A DNA stretch of 64,000 nt from Caballeronia peredens (GCA_001544595.2 FCOH02000008.1:1-64000), one strand, 5' to 3'. Positions 26,041-34,323 are shown, counted from the first letter of the stretch. Notes: generated from the sequence alone by a model not told the origin. Made by a program: numbers and translations.

Positions 26041-27603
26041 ATGACTACAATAAACAAACATTTGAATAATGTCAATATCACTAACGCTATCGAAGCCTGC
26101 ACAGAACTAGATGATGGAGGCGGCAGCAAGACAAATGAATGTGAACTAACTGCGGACGAAAAGAAGGACATTTTCCTTCAGCAGGCTAAGCAGTTCGTGA
26201 GCACAGTAACCGGACATAAGAACAACAAGCGCTCCAGGAATGCGGACTTCCCACCAGAATCCCTCTACGCCCAGGACATCGCAGACGACGACAATTATGC
26301 GATTGCGGAGCGAGACGAGAACGTGAGCCTCTACCATTGGGAAGGAAACTACTGGAAGAAGCTCACACGCCATGACGGTGTCAAAGCTGCCTACAAGTGG
26401 CTCAAGACCCATGCTCCTGAAGCGGCAGGCGCCAAGCTCGCAGCGGAGGCATACAGAACCGCTTTGCTTGACGCGAAGCTTCTACCCGCCGTCAATAGCA
26501 CCACAACCGTTATCCCTCTTAGAAATTGCTGGATTGCCGTGGAAGACGATGGCACATTGAAAGTGCGCACTCCTCAGCGAAGTGAAGGCATCACATACGA
26601 AATCAAGGCAACCGTAGACGCATCACAAGAGCTTTATCAGCCAAAGCCACTGCCAGCAGACTCCATGTTCAGCAAGTTTCTCCACTCGTCACTACCCGAT
26701 GACGATGTAAGAAGTCTTGTGCAGGAATACTGCGGCTGCACTCTTCTTAACGACACCCGGTTTCAGACGGCCATTGTGTGGCTTGGCAAGGGCAAGAACG
26801 GGAAAAGCGTTTTGCTCAACATCATCTCAGCCCTCCATTCCAAGGTTGCCGCTATCAGGCTGGACAACATGGAAGGGTTCGGACTTGTTGGGCTCGTGGA
26901 CGCATCGTTAGCCGTGAGTGCCGAGACCCCGAAACGCAACATCAATGAACAGATCCTCAAGGCATGTATCACGTCTGACTATGTGACGATTGAGGGTAAG
27001 GGTTCCAACGAATTCACCTATCGCCCGAGTGCGAAGTTCATCATCAGCGCCAACTCCTTCCCGAAGCTTAACGACGAATCCGATGGCATCTGGCGTCGTC
27101 TCATGATTGTGGAGTGGAAGAAGCAATTCACCGAGGAAGACGCGATTAAGAACCTGGACTCCCTCATCGTGGAAAAAGAGCTTGCGTTAGTCGTGGACTG
27201 GTGCCTTGAAGGCTTGCAACGACTACTCAAACGTGGAGGCTTCCAACCACCAACCACGGTGACTGCGGCCACCAAGCGCGAGCAGGAGATCAGCAACACT
27301 GTTGAGCAATTCAAAGACGCCTATTTTCTTGACATAGATGAGGAATACAAGCTTCTCAAAGAGGATTGCTACCAGACCTACCTCGATTATTGCAAAGTGC
27401 AGAATTACACCCCGCTTGGCAACATTGAGTTCTGGAAGCGGGTCCGCATCCTCTTTCCTGCTTTAGACGAAAAGAAAGTCACTGTTCAAAGTGAAGGCGG
27501 CGTAGGTCACACCATCCGCAAGAAGTTCATCAACCTGAAATTCAATGGAGACATGTTCGTAGCCGACAAGCTCTTCTCTGGCATGGAGGTAGATGGAGAA
27601 TGA
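26041..27603 (+). CDS. P4-type primase/helicase (D5 N-like, SF3 helicase)
   Basis: This 520-residue protein has a D5_N-like middle region (about 95-215, FLHSSLPDDDVRSLVQEYCG at the end) and an SF3 helicase. The helicase has Walker A GKGKNGKS at 249-256, a Walker B-like ...LVDASLAVSAETP, and the SF3 motif C with FIISANSFP. It lacks an obvious N-terminal Toprim/zinc primase, so it is the C-terminal-type P4 helicase rather than full P4 alpha. Such proteins initiate replication of P4-like elements by binding origin iterons. It is translationally coupled (ATGA) to the next gene, and an iteron cluster lies right after that gene. Confidence 0.9.
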   Translation: MTTINKHLNNVNITNAIEACTELDDGGGSKTNECELTADEKKDIFLQQAKQFVSTVTGHKNNKRSRNADFPPESLYAQDIADDDNYAIAERDENVSLYHWEGNYWKKLTRHDGVKAAYKWLKTHAPEAAGAKLAAEAYRTALLDAKLLPAVNSTTTVIPLRNCWIAVEDDGTLKVRTPQRSEGITYEIKATVDASQELYQPKPLPADSMFSKFLHSSLPDDDVRSLVQEYCGCTLLNDTRFQTAIVWLGKGKNGKSVLLNIISALHSKVAAIRLDNMEGFGLVGLVDASLAVSAETPKRNINEQILKACITSDYVTIEGKGSNEFTYRPSAKFIISANSFPKLNDESDGIWRRLMIVEWKKQFTEEDAIKNLDSLIVEKELALVVDWCLEGLQRLLKRGGFQPPTTVTAATKREQEISNTVEQFKDAYFLDIDEEYKLLKEDCYQTYLDYCKVQNYTPLGNIEFWKRVRILFPALDEKKVTVQSEGGVGHTIRKKFINLKFNGDMFVADKLFSGMEVDGE

Positions 27604-27938
27604 AGCTCATCAGAATAACGAAGACCATGGTCACCGATCACGGCATCAACTGGAACGATAAGCAGCGGCCCAACATGAACCGTGAGCGCATCGAGCGCAT
27701 TGCCGAGGTGCTTAAGAAGATAAGCCCGAGGAGCAATATCAACTGGCAGGATAGCTCCTACGCCCTGAAGCACATTCTGGAGCCACGTCTGGGCTACATG
27801 ACCAACGGCGAGTTTATCTATGCCGCCCTTCATGCCGGCCTACGCGTGGAAGTGGACGAGAAACTAAAAAAATCCAAGTCGCCCAATGCCTATTTCTACT
27901 TCACTGCCCGCGACCTTCACGATGTCCTGTCCGGGTGA
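27600..27938 (+). CDS. Hypothetical protein coupled to primase/helicase
   Basis: This 112-residue basic protein has a start overlapping the primase stop (ATGA). No recognised domain, though the length and charge suit a DNA-binding accessory factor. Its last codons form the first copy of the TGTCCGGGTG iteron, so gene end and repeat array overlap. Confidence 0.68.
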   Translation: MKLIRITKTMVTDHGINWNDKQRPNMNRERIERIAEVLKKISPRSNINWQDSSYALKHILEPRLGYMTNGEFIYAALHAGLRVEVDEKLKKSKSPNAYFYFTARDLHDVLSG

Positions 27939-28304
27939 CCCCCGCCACTTTCCGCACACATCCCCCAGCCTCATCTAACCCATGGGGCTTTTTGCTGTCC
28001 GGGGTGTCCGAGTGTCCGGGTGCTGTCCGGGTGACTCAAAACCACCTGGACACCCTTCTAATCCAATACCGGTAAGACTTTCAGGAAACATTGTCCGGGT
28101 GTCCGGGTGAAATCGAACATCCTGTTTCTCCTAGGAAGTACACGGGAGGAATACGAAGACGCTTCGCGTACACATTAGAAGTTGAAAATCACCCGGACAC
28201 CCGGACACTAAACTCTAGAACCTATAACCAGTAAGGCTTTCAGCCCTGTCCAGGTGAAATTTTTCATTTGGACACCACCCGGACAGTTTCAATTCACCCG
28301 GACA
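27928..28304. repeat. Iteron cluster, candidate replication origin
   Basis: Nine exact copies of TGTCCGGGTG occur. Five are on the plus strand (27928, 28013, 28024, 28092, 28100) and four on the minus strand (28190, 28198, 28276, 28295). Four one-change variants lie at 27996, 28005, 28043 and 28247. Plus copies fill the left half and minus copies the right half, and paired copies overlap with an 8-bp period. The cluster directly follows a P4-type helicase gene, where iteron-bearing origins are usual. From 28305 to 28603 I see no further gene or clear site. Confidence 0.75.
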
Positions 28305-28603
28305 CTTCGAGTTTTAACATCCCTCAAAGGATAGGTCTCGAAAACCTCCTTCTTAGAAAAAGGGTTACGGCAGGCAAGAGGCAGCTTGCCTTGCGGCAAT
28401 GTCTGCCTCGCTTGGGTTGTTATTGATGGAAAGGTAGAGGGAGGTTATTGAAGCCACCCGAAAAGCAGCGGCCGAAGAAAGAGCTAAACATAAATTCGCA
28501 CAGCACAGACCCCGGAAGGGGGAGCGGCCCCGCCCGCCAACCGTTCCTAACGGGGAGCCTTTGACCTGGATCACGACCAAGCCTTCGTGTCAACACCCAG
28601 CCC

Positions 28604-28656
28604 GGATGCGTGAGCTTCCCACGCATCCCCACACACATACGACCAAAATATAAACT
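28604..28656 (+). promoter_or_regulatory. Palindrome plus -10 cassette, copy B
   Basis: GGATGCGTG-N7-CACGCATCC (28604-28628), then AAATATAAACT (28646-28656), with the same centre-to-TATAAA distance of 33 bases as copy A at 23092. It lacks a -35. It lies in front of the 28711 gene. Confidence 0.72.
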
Positions 28657-28710
28657 TCGTTTTGTCGATTCAAACAACAACGAATCATTTATCAATCAAC
28701 GGAGAAAACT

Positions 28711-29334
28711 ATGAAGAATACTCGCCAAACACTCAATAAACGCCAAGCCGACATCCTCGCCGCCATCCAAGCTTTGAAAGATCAAAATATGCCTGTGACG
28801 ATTAAGGAAGTTTGCAGTCTTACCGGCCTGCCGTATCACATCGTCTATGGACACAAAGAGTTGCACGAGCAGATGAATATTCGCGCAACCGCACCATACA
28901 AGAAAAAGCAGCAAACACCGAAGCGTGAATTTACACCCGCTGCCTCGATGTATGACCGTTATGTCACCATCATCAAAGACCTGTGCATGACCGACAAACC
29001 GATGAGCAAACACGACTTCGCAGATGAAATTGAAGGCATGGGATTGACTGTAAACGTGCCTGACATCTCCAGGGCAATCAATAGCCTTCTCGCATCTCGC
29101 GACTTGATGATGGATGGTAACGGACTCTATCGCCTTGCCAAAGAGCAATCGACCACGACAGAGGCTCCTGCCGTTCTTATGGATGAAAAGGGAACCGTGA
29201 CTGTCTTGGAACCGGGCCAGTCAGCTTTGCAAATTGCTGAGAAGTTGATTCGTGCCGGTGCTCAAAAAATCATCCACCTCTTGCCGACTGAAGTTTTCGA
29301 GCCAACCACCGCTGTCATTAGTCGCCGTTTTTGA
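28711..29334 (+). CDS. Hypothetical protein with helix-turn-helix-like regions
   Basis: This 207-residue soluble protein has two possible winged-helix-like segments: one near residues 10-50 (ILAAIQALKDQNMPVTIKEV, LTGLPYHIVYGH) and another near 80-140 (KHDFADEIEGMGLTVNVPDI). It has no catalytic motif. It could be a regulator of the element, possibly the protein that binds the shared palindromes, since its own promoter carries one. That is inference. The ribosome site is AACGGAGA. Confidence 0.62.
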   Translation: MKNTRQTLNKRQADILAAIQALKDQNMPVTIKEVCSLTGLPYHIVYGHKELHEQMNIRATAPYKKKQQTPKREFTPAASMYDRYVTIIKDLCMTDKPMSKHDFADEIEGMGLTVNVPDISRAINSLLASRDLMMDGNGLYRLAKEQSTTTEAPAVLMDEKGTVTVLEPGQSALQIAEKLIRAGAQKIIHLLPTEVFEPTTAVISRRF

Positions 29335-29354
29335 CGAGGCCCAAGGGAACAACA

Positions 29355-29395
29355 TTTGTCAGTAGGAGGGAATACATGAACCTCCTACTGACAAA
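29355..29395. terminator. Perfect 15-bp inverted repeat
   Basis: TTTGTCAGTAGGAGG (29355-29369), an 11-base loop, and its exact complement (29381-29395). It may be a bidirectional terminator of the 28711 gene. Equally it may be a protein-binding site near the integrase end of the element; the A/T after the stem is short. Confidence 0.55.
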
Positions 29396-29442
29396 AAGTT
29401 ACGAGATACACACATCAAACGAGATCAATCGGCGGCTGCGCA

Positions 29443-29470
29443 TTGACTTTGTCCACGAAATCAATATAAA
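29443..29470 (+). promoter_or_regulatory. Promoter, 16-bp-spacer class
   Basis: TTGACT (29443-29448), 16 bp, TATAAA (29465-29470), 24 bases before the small ORF at 29495. Confidence 0.68.
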
Positions 29471-29494
29471 TTATTTAGAAGAGGAGAATATATC

Positions 29495-29674
29495 GTGAGA
29501 GAACAAAAGACTCATTATACCGAGACGAGCCCCGAGGCAGACAAAGCCGCTTCCTTTGTTCGCTTCGACAGAAAGCGGATGGAGACTGCACTAGCATCTG
29601 ACAGTATTGCTATGCCCCCGTGCCTGTCGAGCGAGGAGAAGAAACGGTTCTTGCTAACTTTCGCAACTATTTAA
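29495..29674 (+). CDS. Small ORF (59 residues) near the integrase
   Basis: GTG start with a GAGGAG ribosome site 7 bases upstream and a good promoter. The product is charged (MREQKTHYTETSPEADKAAS at the start) and ends in a short hydrophobic stretch. It has no recognised excisionase helix-turn-helix. Position next to the convergent integrase would suit a recombination directionality factor, but the sequence does not show one. Confidence 0.5.
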   Translation: MREQKTHYTETSPEADKAASFVRFDRKRMETALASDSIAMPPCLSSEEKKRFLLTFATI

Positions 29675-29697
29675 TTACCACTATCTGACTAAATAGA

Positions 29698-29722
29698 GAA
29701 AGCCCCAAGTTTGGGGCTTTGT
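29698..29722. terminator. Bidirectional terminator
   Basis: AAAGCCCCAA ... TTGGGGCTTT stem between the convergent 29495 ORF and the integrase gene, with A/T on both sides. Confidence 0.75.
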
Positions 29723-29738
29723 GCTTTTCTAGCTCGAC

Positions 29739-31157
29739 TCAAGCCGCGTCTTCCAATCCCACTGACTGGCTAGCATTGTACTTCTCTACTTTTTGCAAGA
29801 TGTAGTCTTCCACCTTTTGCATCGAACCTCGCACAGACTCTTCATTGTATTTGAAGTAGTTCTCATCGACCCCCTTGAACGTGTGCTTCATGCAGTAGTC
29901 AACCGTAAGTTTCTGAATCTGCAAGCTGTCCGTTATTGCGATGGTTCCCCACGTTCTTCTTAAGTCATGGTGGCTAATCAGCGCGCCGCCAAGCTTTTGC
30001 ACATTCGCGAAATGATGTCTGGCATCTTTGGGGATGCAACCTTGTGCGCTCTCTGGATAATAAAATACATATTCGTTCCTCGACAATTTTTTGAGCTTCT
30101 GAAGAATCTCCAAGGCATAGTCGCTAATATGAAGAATATAGCTCTTTGAATTCTTCGTCCCGATGTACTTTATGATTCTTTGTTTGAAGTCGATATCATT
30201 CCATGTCAGTTTATGAATATCAATGGAGCGACCGGTTTGCAGAAGACTGAACTTCAGATAGTAGGCAGCAACAAGATTGCGAGACTCATATTTGGTGACG
30301 GCATTCCACCAGATGGGACCTTCTTCCTGCACGAAGTTGAGGTAGGTATCAACGACATTCGTAGGCCTCCACAATTCGTAGTCACTGATGATTCGGACGG
30401 GATTGATGACAATTTTTTTCTCCTCCAACTCCAGCCGCTTGATCCTGAGGTTGTAGGCTGCATGAAGGATTTTGAAAGCTAACTGGTTTTGACGAACGAT
30501 GGGTTCCGGCTTCTTGCCGCGTTGTTTCATCGTCCTTGACAATGTCTCGAAACGCTCCTCGACTTCCTTCCTGGTAATGCTGCGATATGGACGGCTCAGC
30601 CAGTCTTCAAGAATAAAGGTCCCGTCAATCGTCCAGTTGCGGGACTTCTCATCGAACTTCAGGACGGTGACCTCCCGTCTAGCGAAAAACTTCAGCGAGT
30701 CCTCAAAGCTTTTCAGGCTCGCAGGCTTTCCGCCGTTCTTCTTAATAAGCCTATCGTTCTTATACTGCTCAAGAAGCCACCCCACAGTCTCTGTTTTGTT
30801 CGCTTCCTCGATGCGCCCCGCCAGCTTCTCCTGCTTGCGCACTTCATGAGGATTCACCCCCTGCACGACATCAGCAATTGTGACGGTGGCCAGTTGCCGA
30901 GCTTTGCTGACTGGTATGTCCCCGCATTCTCCCAAGGTCACACGAACCGGATCGCCACGACCCGGAAGACGCTTGTTGATAACAAAGATTTTCTTCTTGG
31001 CACCAACGCGCAAAGCCAATTTTGACTCTGTGTCGTAATACATGCGCTGCTTGCCATCTGTCGAAAGTGGCACTTGCGCGACGGATGTCTCAGTAAATTT
31101 AAAGCGATTTGGTTGGATAGTAGATGTGTCGGCGGCTTTTTCTTCGTTGCTTTTCAC
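29739..31157 (-). CDS. Tyrosine site-specific integrase
   Basis: This 472-residue tyrosine recombinase has an N-terminal arm-binding domain of the DUF4102 kind (about residues 30-105), a core-binding domain (about 120-245) and a catalytic domain with R310 (TGRSID), H397 and R400 (HHDLRR), H425 and nucleophile Y434. It catalyses integration and excision of the element at tRNA-Lys. It lies next to attR, pointing into the element. The 230 bases between it and attR hold direct repeats that look like arm-type sites. Confidence 0.95.
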   Translation of the reverse strand: MKSNEEKAADTSTIQPNRFKFTETSVAQVPLSTDGKQRMYYDTESKLALRVGAKKKIFVINKRLPGRGDPVRVTLGECGDIPVSKARQLATVTIADVVQGVNPHEVRKQEKLAGRIEEANKTETVGWLLEQYKNDRLIKKNGGKPASLKSFEDSLKFFARREVTVLKFDEKSRNWTIDGTFILEDWLSRPYRSITRKEVEERFETLSRTMKQRGKKPEPIVRQNQLAFKILHAAYNLRIKRLELEEKKIVINPVRIISDYELWRPTNVVDTYLNFVQEEGPIWWNAVTKYESRNLVAAYYLKFSLLQTGRSIDIHKLTWNDIDFKQRIIKYIGTKNSKSYILHISDYALEILQKLKKLSRNEYVFYYPESAQGCIPKDARHHFANVQKLGGALISHHDLRRTWGTIAITDSLQIQKLTVDYCMKHTFKGVDENYFKYNEESVRGSMQKVEDYILQKVEKYNASQSVGLEDAA

Positions 31158-31206
31158 ACGACCTCCTAGCGGTCTTGGCAGCGGTTTTTGGGTCTAGGCT
31201 ACCGTC

Positions 31207-31310
31207 CGGTTGCCTAGCTTCTCGGCTGGACGCCAGAATAGCGTTTTAGGCAACCTATAGGCAACCACCCAATGACCAATAACGACCACCAGTGACCACC
31301 AGTGACCAAC
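31207..31310. repeat. Direct repeats between integrase and attR, candidate arm sites
   Basis: TAGGCAACC occurs at 31247 and 31258 (11-bp period), with an inverted copy (GGTTGCCTA) at 31208. GACCACCAGT occurs at 31284 and 31294, with partial copies starting GACCA at 31274 and 31304 (10-bp period). Helically phased repeats beside attR are typical for integrase or excisionase binding. Confidence 0.6.
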
Positions 31311-31390
31311 AAAGCAACACCCCTCAAACCCTTACGCAGTATGGCTCACAGCCAGAAAGCCTTATTCCGCAAGGGTTTCAAAAAACCCTA

Positions 31391-31443
31391 GGCAGCGGAC
31401 TCTTAATCCGTAGGTCGAGTGTTCGAGTCACTCACGCCCCACC
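31391..31443 (+). other. attR: 3' fragment of tRNA-Lys(CTT)
   Basis: From GCAGCGGACTCTTAATCC to the encoded CCA this is the anticodon arm (CTT), variable region, T arm (GAGTG-TTCGAGT-CACTC) and acceptor strand ACGCCCC-A-CCA of tRNA-Lys. The 5' half is absent: the sequence before 31391 is unrelated to a D arm. It is therefore the duplicated 3' end left by integration; the intact tRNA gene should lie at the left end of the element, outside the window. Confidence 0.88.
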
Positions 31444-31452
31444 AAGCATTAC

Positions 31453-31486
31453 GAAGCCCGGTTAGCGAAAGCTGACCGGGCTTTTT
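31453..31486 (+). terminator. Terminator of the former tRNA-Lys gene
   Basis: AAGCCCGGT-TAGC-GAAA-GCTG-ACCGGGCTTTTT hairpin 9 bases after the tRNA 3' end. A similar hairpin follows the second tRNA-Lys fragment. Confidence 0.75.
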
Positions 31487-31604
31487 GCTTTTCTGGCCTT
31501 TATTGCTGCAATTTTGCTGCATTGGAAATTTGCAGCAACCCTCCTGCCCTTGCCGTTCATGGTGCTGTGGCAACGCTACACTTTGATTTGCGAGTAGCGT
31601 TCGC

Positions 31605-31790
31605 ATGGCAACAATCAACGATCGTCGTCCCCATCAATGGCAAGCCACGGTCCGCCGCAAGGGATACCGCGCCACGCAAAAAATGTGTGGCCGACGCCCA
31701 GCGACTCGCCGGTCCCGCACACCAATGAACCATCCGGCACCTAGCGTGTGCGCTGGTAGCCCGTCTCGCCGGCGGAATAAAAATAATTAA
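31605..31790 (+). pseudogene. Remnant of a second integrase N terminus
   Basis: The ORF opens MATINDRRPHQWQATVRRKGY, the usual start of a family of phage-type integrases whose genes follow tRNA attachment sites. After about 26 residues the frame breaks: the continuation KKCVADAQRLAG is found in another frame. The remaining ~300 residues expected are missing. It lies just inside the older tRNA-Lys scar, so it is likely the trace of a lost prophage or island. Confidence 0.6.
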
Positions 31791-31959
31791 GAGCACCCTT
31801 AATTATTCTCGATATCTGCCGATAACTCGAAAGAGTGCCTTCCATTTTCTTACAAATGCTGGCCGCTCTCCTAACTGGTGCGGGGTCTCCCTGTTAGGAA
31901 TTCTCTGCGCGGGAATGAATTTCTGCGTGCCGTGAATCAAATAGACATATGGATGTGGA

Positions 31960-32520
31960 ATGAAGAAAACTCAATTTGCCGTTGCAGGTCTTGCGTGTGC
32001 TGCCGTCGTAATGCTGTCCGGTTGCCAAACGACGAACTCGTCGATTCCTTATGAAGTCTCGACCGAAAACGTCATCAACATCCAGCAGGCGTTGCAGTCC
32101 AAGAAGGTCAGCGTCAGCAATGTCGAACTTGCCCAAGGAGTCAGCGAGAATTTGATGTGCCGCATGAACGGCGACATCAAGGTCGCACCGGGTAAAACGC
32201 TATCGCAGTACATTAAGGACGCATTCCAGAAAGAACTGTTCACCGCCCAAACATACGACCCGCACGGCCCCGCTATCAAAGGGAGCATTGAAGACTTGAG
32301 CTTCAGCTCTGTAGCTCCGGCCTACTGGAAAATTACGATGCACGTGCAATCATCTGCATCTGATAATGGATATTCAGTCTCAGTAAAATATCCATTTGAA
32401 ACGAGTTGGATTGCAATGGAAGCTTGCAAGAACACCGCCAATGCATTTTCACCGGCAGTTCAAGAGCTCTTGAAGCAAGTCGTTGCAAATCCGCAGTTTT
32501 CCAAACTAGCTGGAAGCTAA
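31960..32520 (+). CDS. Predicted lipoprotein
   Basis: This 186-residue protein has a signal peptide ending in lipobox LSGC with Cys at residue 22. The rest is a globular periplasmic domain with no recognised family. It is cargo in the scar between the two tRNA-Lys fragments. A hairpin (TCCTAAC/GTTAGGA, about 31869-31900) precedes it. Confidence 0.78.
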   Translation: MKKTQFAVAGLACAAVVMLSGCQTTNSSIPYEVSTENVINIQQALQSKKVSVSNVELAQGVSENLMCRMNGDIKVAPGKTLSQYIKDAFQKELFTAQTYDPHGPAIKGSIEDLSFSSVAPAYWKITMHVQSSASDNGYSVSVKYPFETSWIAMEACKNTANAFSPAVQELLKQVVANPQFSKLAGS

Positions 32521-32677
32521 ATCGGTTTTGGCCTGAGTGGTCGGTACGAATCACCATGCGGCGCGCCTCTGCGGTGAGCCAGCCACTGAGGCCAACCAAA
32601 ACGTGAAGCTGGATTTAAATCTTAATTTGCAGATTGATTTTTCGGAATCATCTAAAATTTTTAATATATTAAAATCG

Positions 32678-33034
32678 ATGGATATGAAAATTCGGCAAGT
32701 AGCATTTCCGCTCTTTCTTGTTTGCGTTCTTGGTGGGTGTGCGACGCAAGTGTCTCCTCAAATGCGTGAACTGGCAGAAAAACGGAAGGGGGAAGTCGTA
32801 ACCGTTTCGACTTCTTTGGAGGCAAGTGATAATTTCGAAAAAAGATGCGGATACGCAAAACCAAACGAAAGCGTGGGATGCTCTCAGGATATTCTGTGGG
32901 GAAAACTGAGGAGTAAGGCGAAAGACTATTGCGTAAATTATAGTATGGGTCGACCTCAGTACAACGGAACCTCTGGTGCTTTGTACAATCGGGCGACTTC
33001 TGCGCAAGCCACTATCACCTGTCTTGGCTCGTAA
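32678..33034 (+). CDS. Small predicted lipoprotein
   Basis: This 118-residue protein starts at 32678 (MDMKIRQ) or the ATG two codons later; the longer upstream frame is not coding-like. The lipobox is LGGC (Cys about residue 20). The mature part contains several Cys (CGYAKPN, VGCSQD, DYCVNY, TITC) that may form two disulfides. It has AT-rich upstream DNA with TAATATATTAAAAT. No family is recognised. Confidence 0.72.
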   Translation: MDMKIRQVAFPLFLVCVLGGCATQVSPQMRELAEKRKGEVVTVSTSLEASDNFEKRCGYAKPNESVGCSQDILWGKLRSKAKDYCVNYSMGRPQYNGTSGALYNRATSAQATITCLGS

Positions 33035-33395
33035 AGGGTTTTAAGAATAGCGGCCTGAATAGTCATATATTTCCGGCCGTCAGCCTGCTAAATCGGCCTT
33101 CGCATTTTCTCGCTTCATACATATCCAGGTGTGGGCCGGCCGCTACGTGGTCACGCAATTGAGAAGGCGGGCAGCCCTCGCCAAGGCGTTGCTCACATCT
33201 ACTAGAAACCTTGACGGGCTTGTCGCAGGTTGCACGGCGCGCACTAATCGCCGACGCCATGCTTAGCGTTGCTGCGAATTAGCTGCACTGGACTCAGCAA
33301 ATAGCGGTAAATTTCAGGAAATGACGGTAGGCTAAGTTGCTGATTTTTATGGAGTAGACAGAATTTCTGCCCGCGCCATATGGGGTTGGAAGCGC
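33035..33395. other. Non-coding scar sequence before second att site
   Basis: No coding pattern in any frame that I can support. It probably represents decayed DNA of the older insertion. Confidence 0.4.
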
Positions 33396-33439
33396 CTCTT
33401 AATCCGTAGGTCGAGTGTTCGAGTCGCTACGCCCCACCA
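33396..33439 (+). other. Second, diverged tRNA-Lys 3' fragment (old att site)
   Basis: It matches attR at 31399-31443 from CTCTTAATCC to CCA with one substitution and one deleted base, both at the T-stem end (GAGTCGCT instead of GAGTCACTC). It lacks a 5' half. It marks the right end of an earlier insertion at the same tRNA gene. Confidence 0.85.
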
Positions 33440-33452
33440 ACGACTTTGAAGC

Positions 33453-33485
33453 AAAAAGCCCGGTCATCGCGACCGGGCTTTTTGC
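33453..33485 (+). terminator. tRNA-type terminator, second copy
   Basis: AAAAAGCCCGGTC-ATCGC-GACCGGGCTTTTT hairpin, the counterpart of 31453-31486. The following 33486-33790 shows no gene I can support. Confidence 0.78.
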
Positions 33486-33790
33486 TTTCCGGGCTTCGCT
33501 TAGGCGGGCCCAGGCAATTCGCAAACGGCTGCCACGGTCTCAAGTGGACCGGTCCAGGCAACTTCCCTTCGACAAGCGCAAGCGGAAAACAAAAGAATCG
33601 AAAGAGCAGATCGAGCAGGACCGGCGAGACTTCGACCGGCTTTTCAGCGTCCATATCGATTGGCGCCGCGCAGGCGCCTGCTCCGATTTCCGCGAGTACG
33701 CCGATTTCATCGATCGGAATCTGCACATATCGAGTTGGGACAGGGCCCGTCGACGGAAACGCAATTACGCCGATTCTTCGCGCCGCCGCA

Positions 33791-34177
33791 TCAAACCACC
33801 GCCGCCCCGCGCTCCGTCAGCAACTCCCGCAACACCGACCGATGACACCGCGCCTCATGCTCGCAATAACACCCCACCGACATATTCGTCTGGTGCGACA
33901 ACGCCGCCAGCAAGTCCAGAGTCCTGCTCGCATCGGGCGCCGCCATCTCCGTCTTGAACTTCCTCACGAACGCGCGCCACTCCTTGTCGTCCGCGGCGTG
34001 CAGCGCCAGCGTCACCAGTTCCGCCGTCGGCGACAAAACCGGATACCACACGTCGTAGAAATCGCGCGTCGCGAACTCGGCCTTCGGCACCCCGCGCGGC
34101 GGACGCCGCACCGTGCCGATCCGCAGCCCTTCATCCGCCGCGCGCGGCGTCCCCAGCCTCACGATTCGAATCGCCAT
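33791..34177 (-). CDS. DUF488 family protein
   Basis: This 128-residue protein starts MAIRIVRLGTPR and contains WYPVLSP, TLDLLAALSHQ and the C-terminal CYCEHEARCHRSVL motif that marks DUF488 proteins (YeaO group). The conserved Cys/His cluster suggests metal or nucleic-acid binding; no enzymatic role is established. It is the first core gene right of the island scar. Confidence 0.85.
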   Translation of the reverse strand: MAIRIVRLGTPRAADEGLRIGTVRRPPRGVPKAEFATRDFYDVWYPVLSPTAELVTLALHAADDKEWRAFVRKFKTEMAAPDASRTLDLLAALSHQTNMSVGCYCEHEARCHRSVLRELLTERGAAVV

Positions 34178-34323
34178 CGATACCCTCCGTGGTTCGTCAT
34201 CCGCACAGCATAAGCGCCGCCGATAACCATTTGAAAGCTCCCACGCACCCGCTCAGCGAAACCCCGCATCTTCCCGTATTGTTTCGGATTATTCTCCTTC
34301 CGCTTACATCCGAAATCGCCGCC

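Noticed and set aside
27928..28304. CRISPR array
   Set aside because: The repeats are only 10 bp, occur on both strands, overlap each other and have irregular gaps; no cas genes are nearby.
31391..31443. Intact tRNA-Lys gene
   Set aside because: Only the 3' 53 bases are tRNA-like; the D arm and 5' acceptor strand are missing, so it is an attachment-site duplicate.
33415..33957. 180-residue plus-strand ORF at the start of the core
   Set aside because: Overlaps the tRNA fragment, its terminator and the DUF488 gene; low-complexity Arg/Pro-rich translation.
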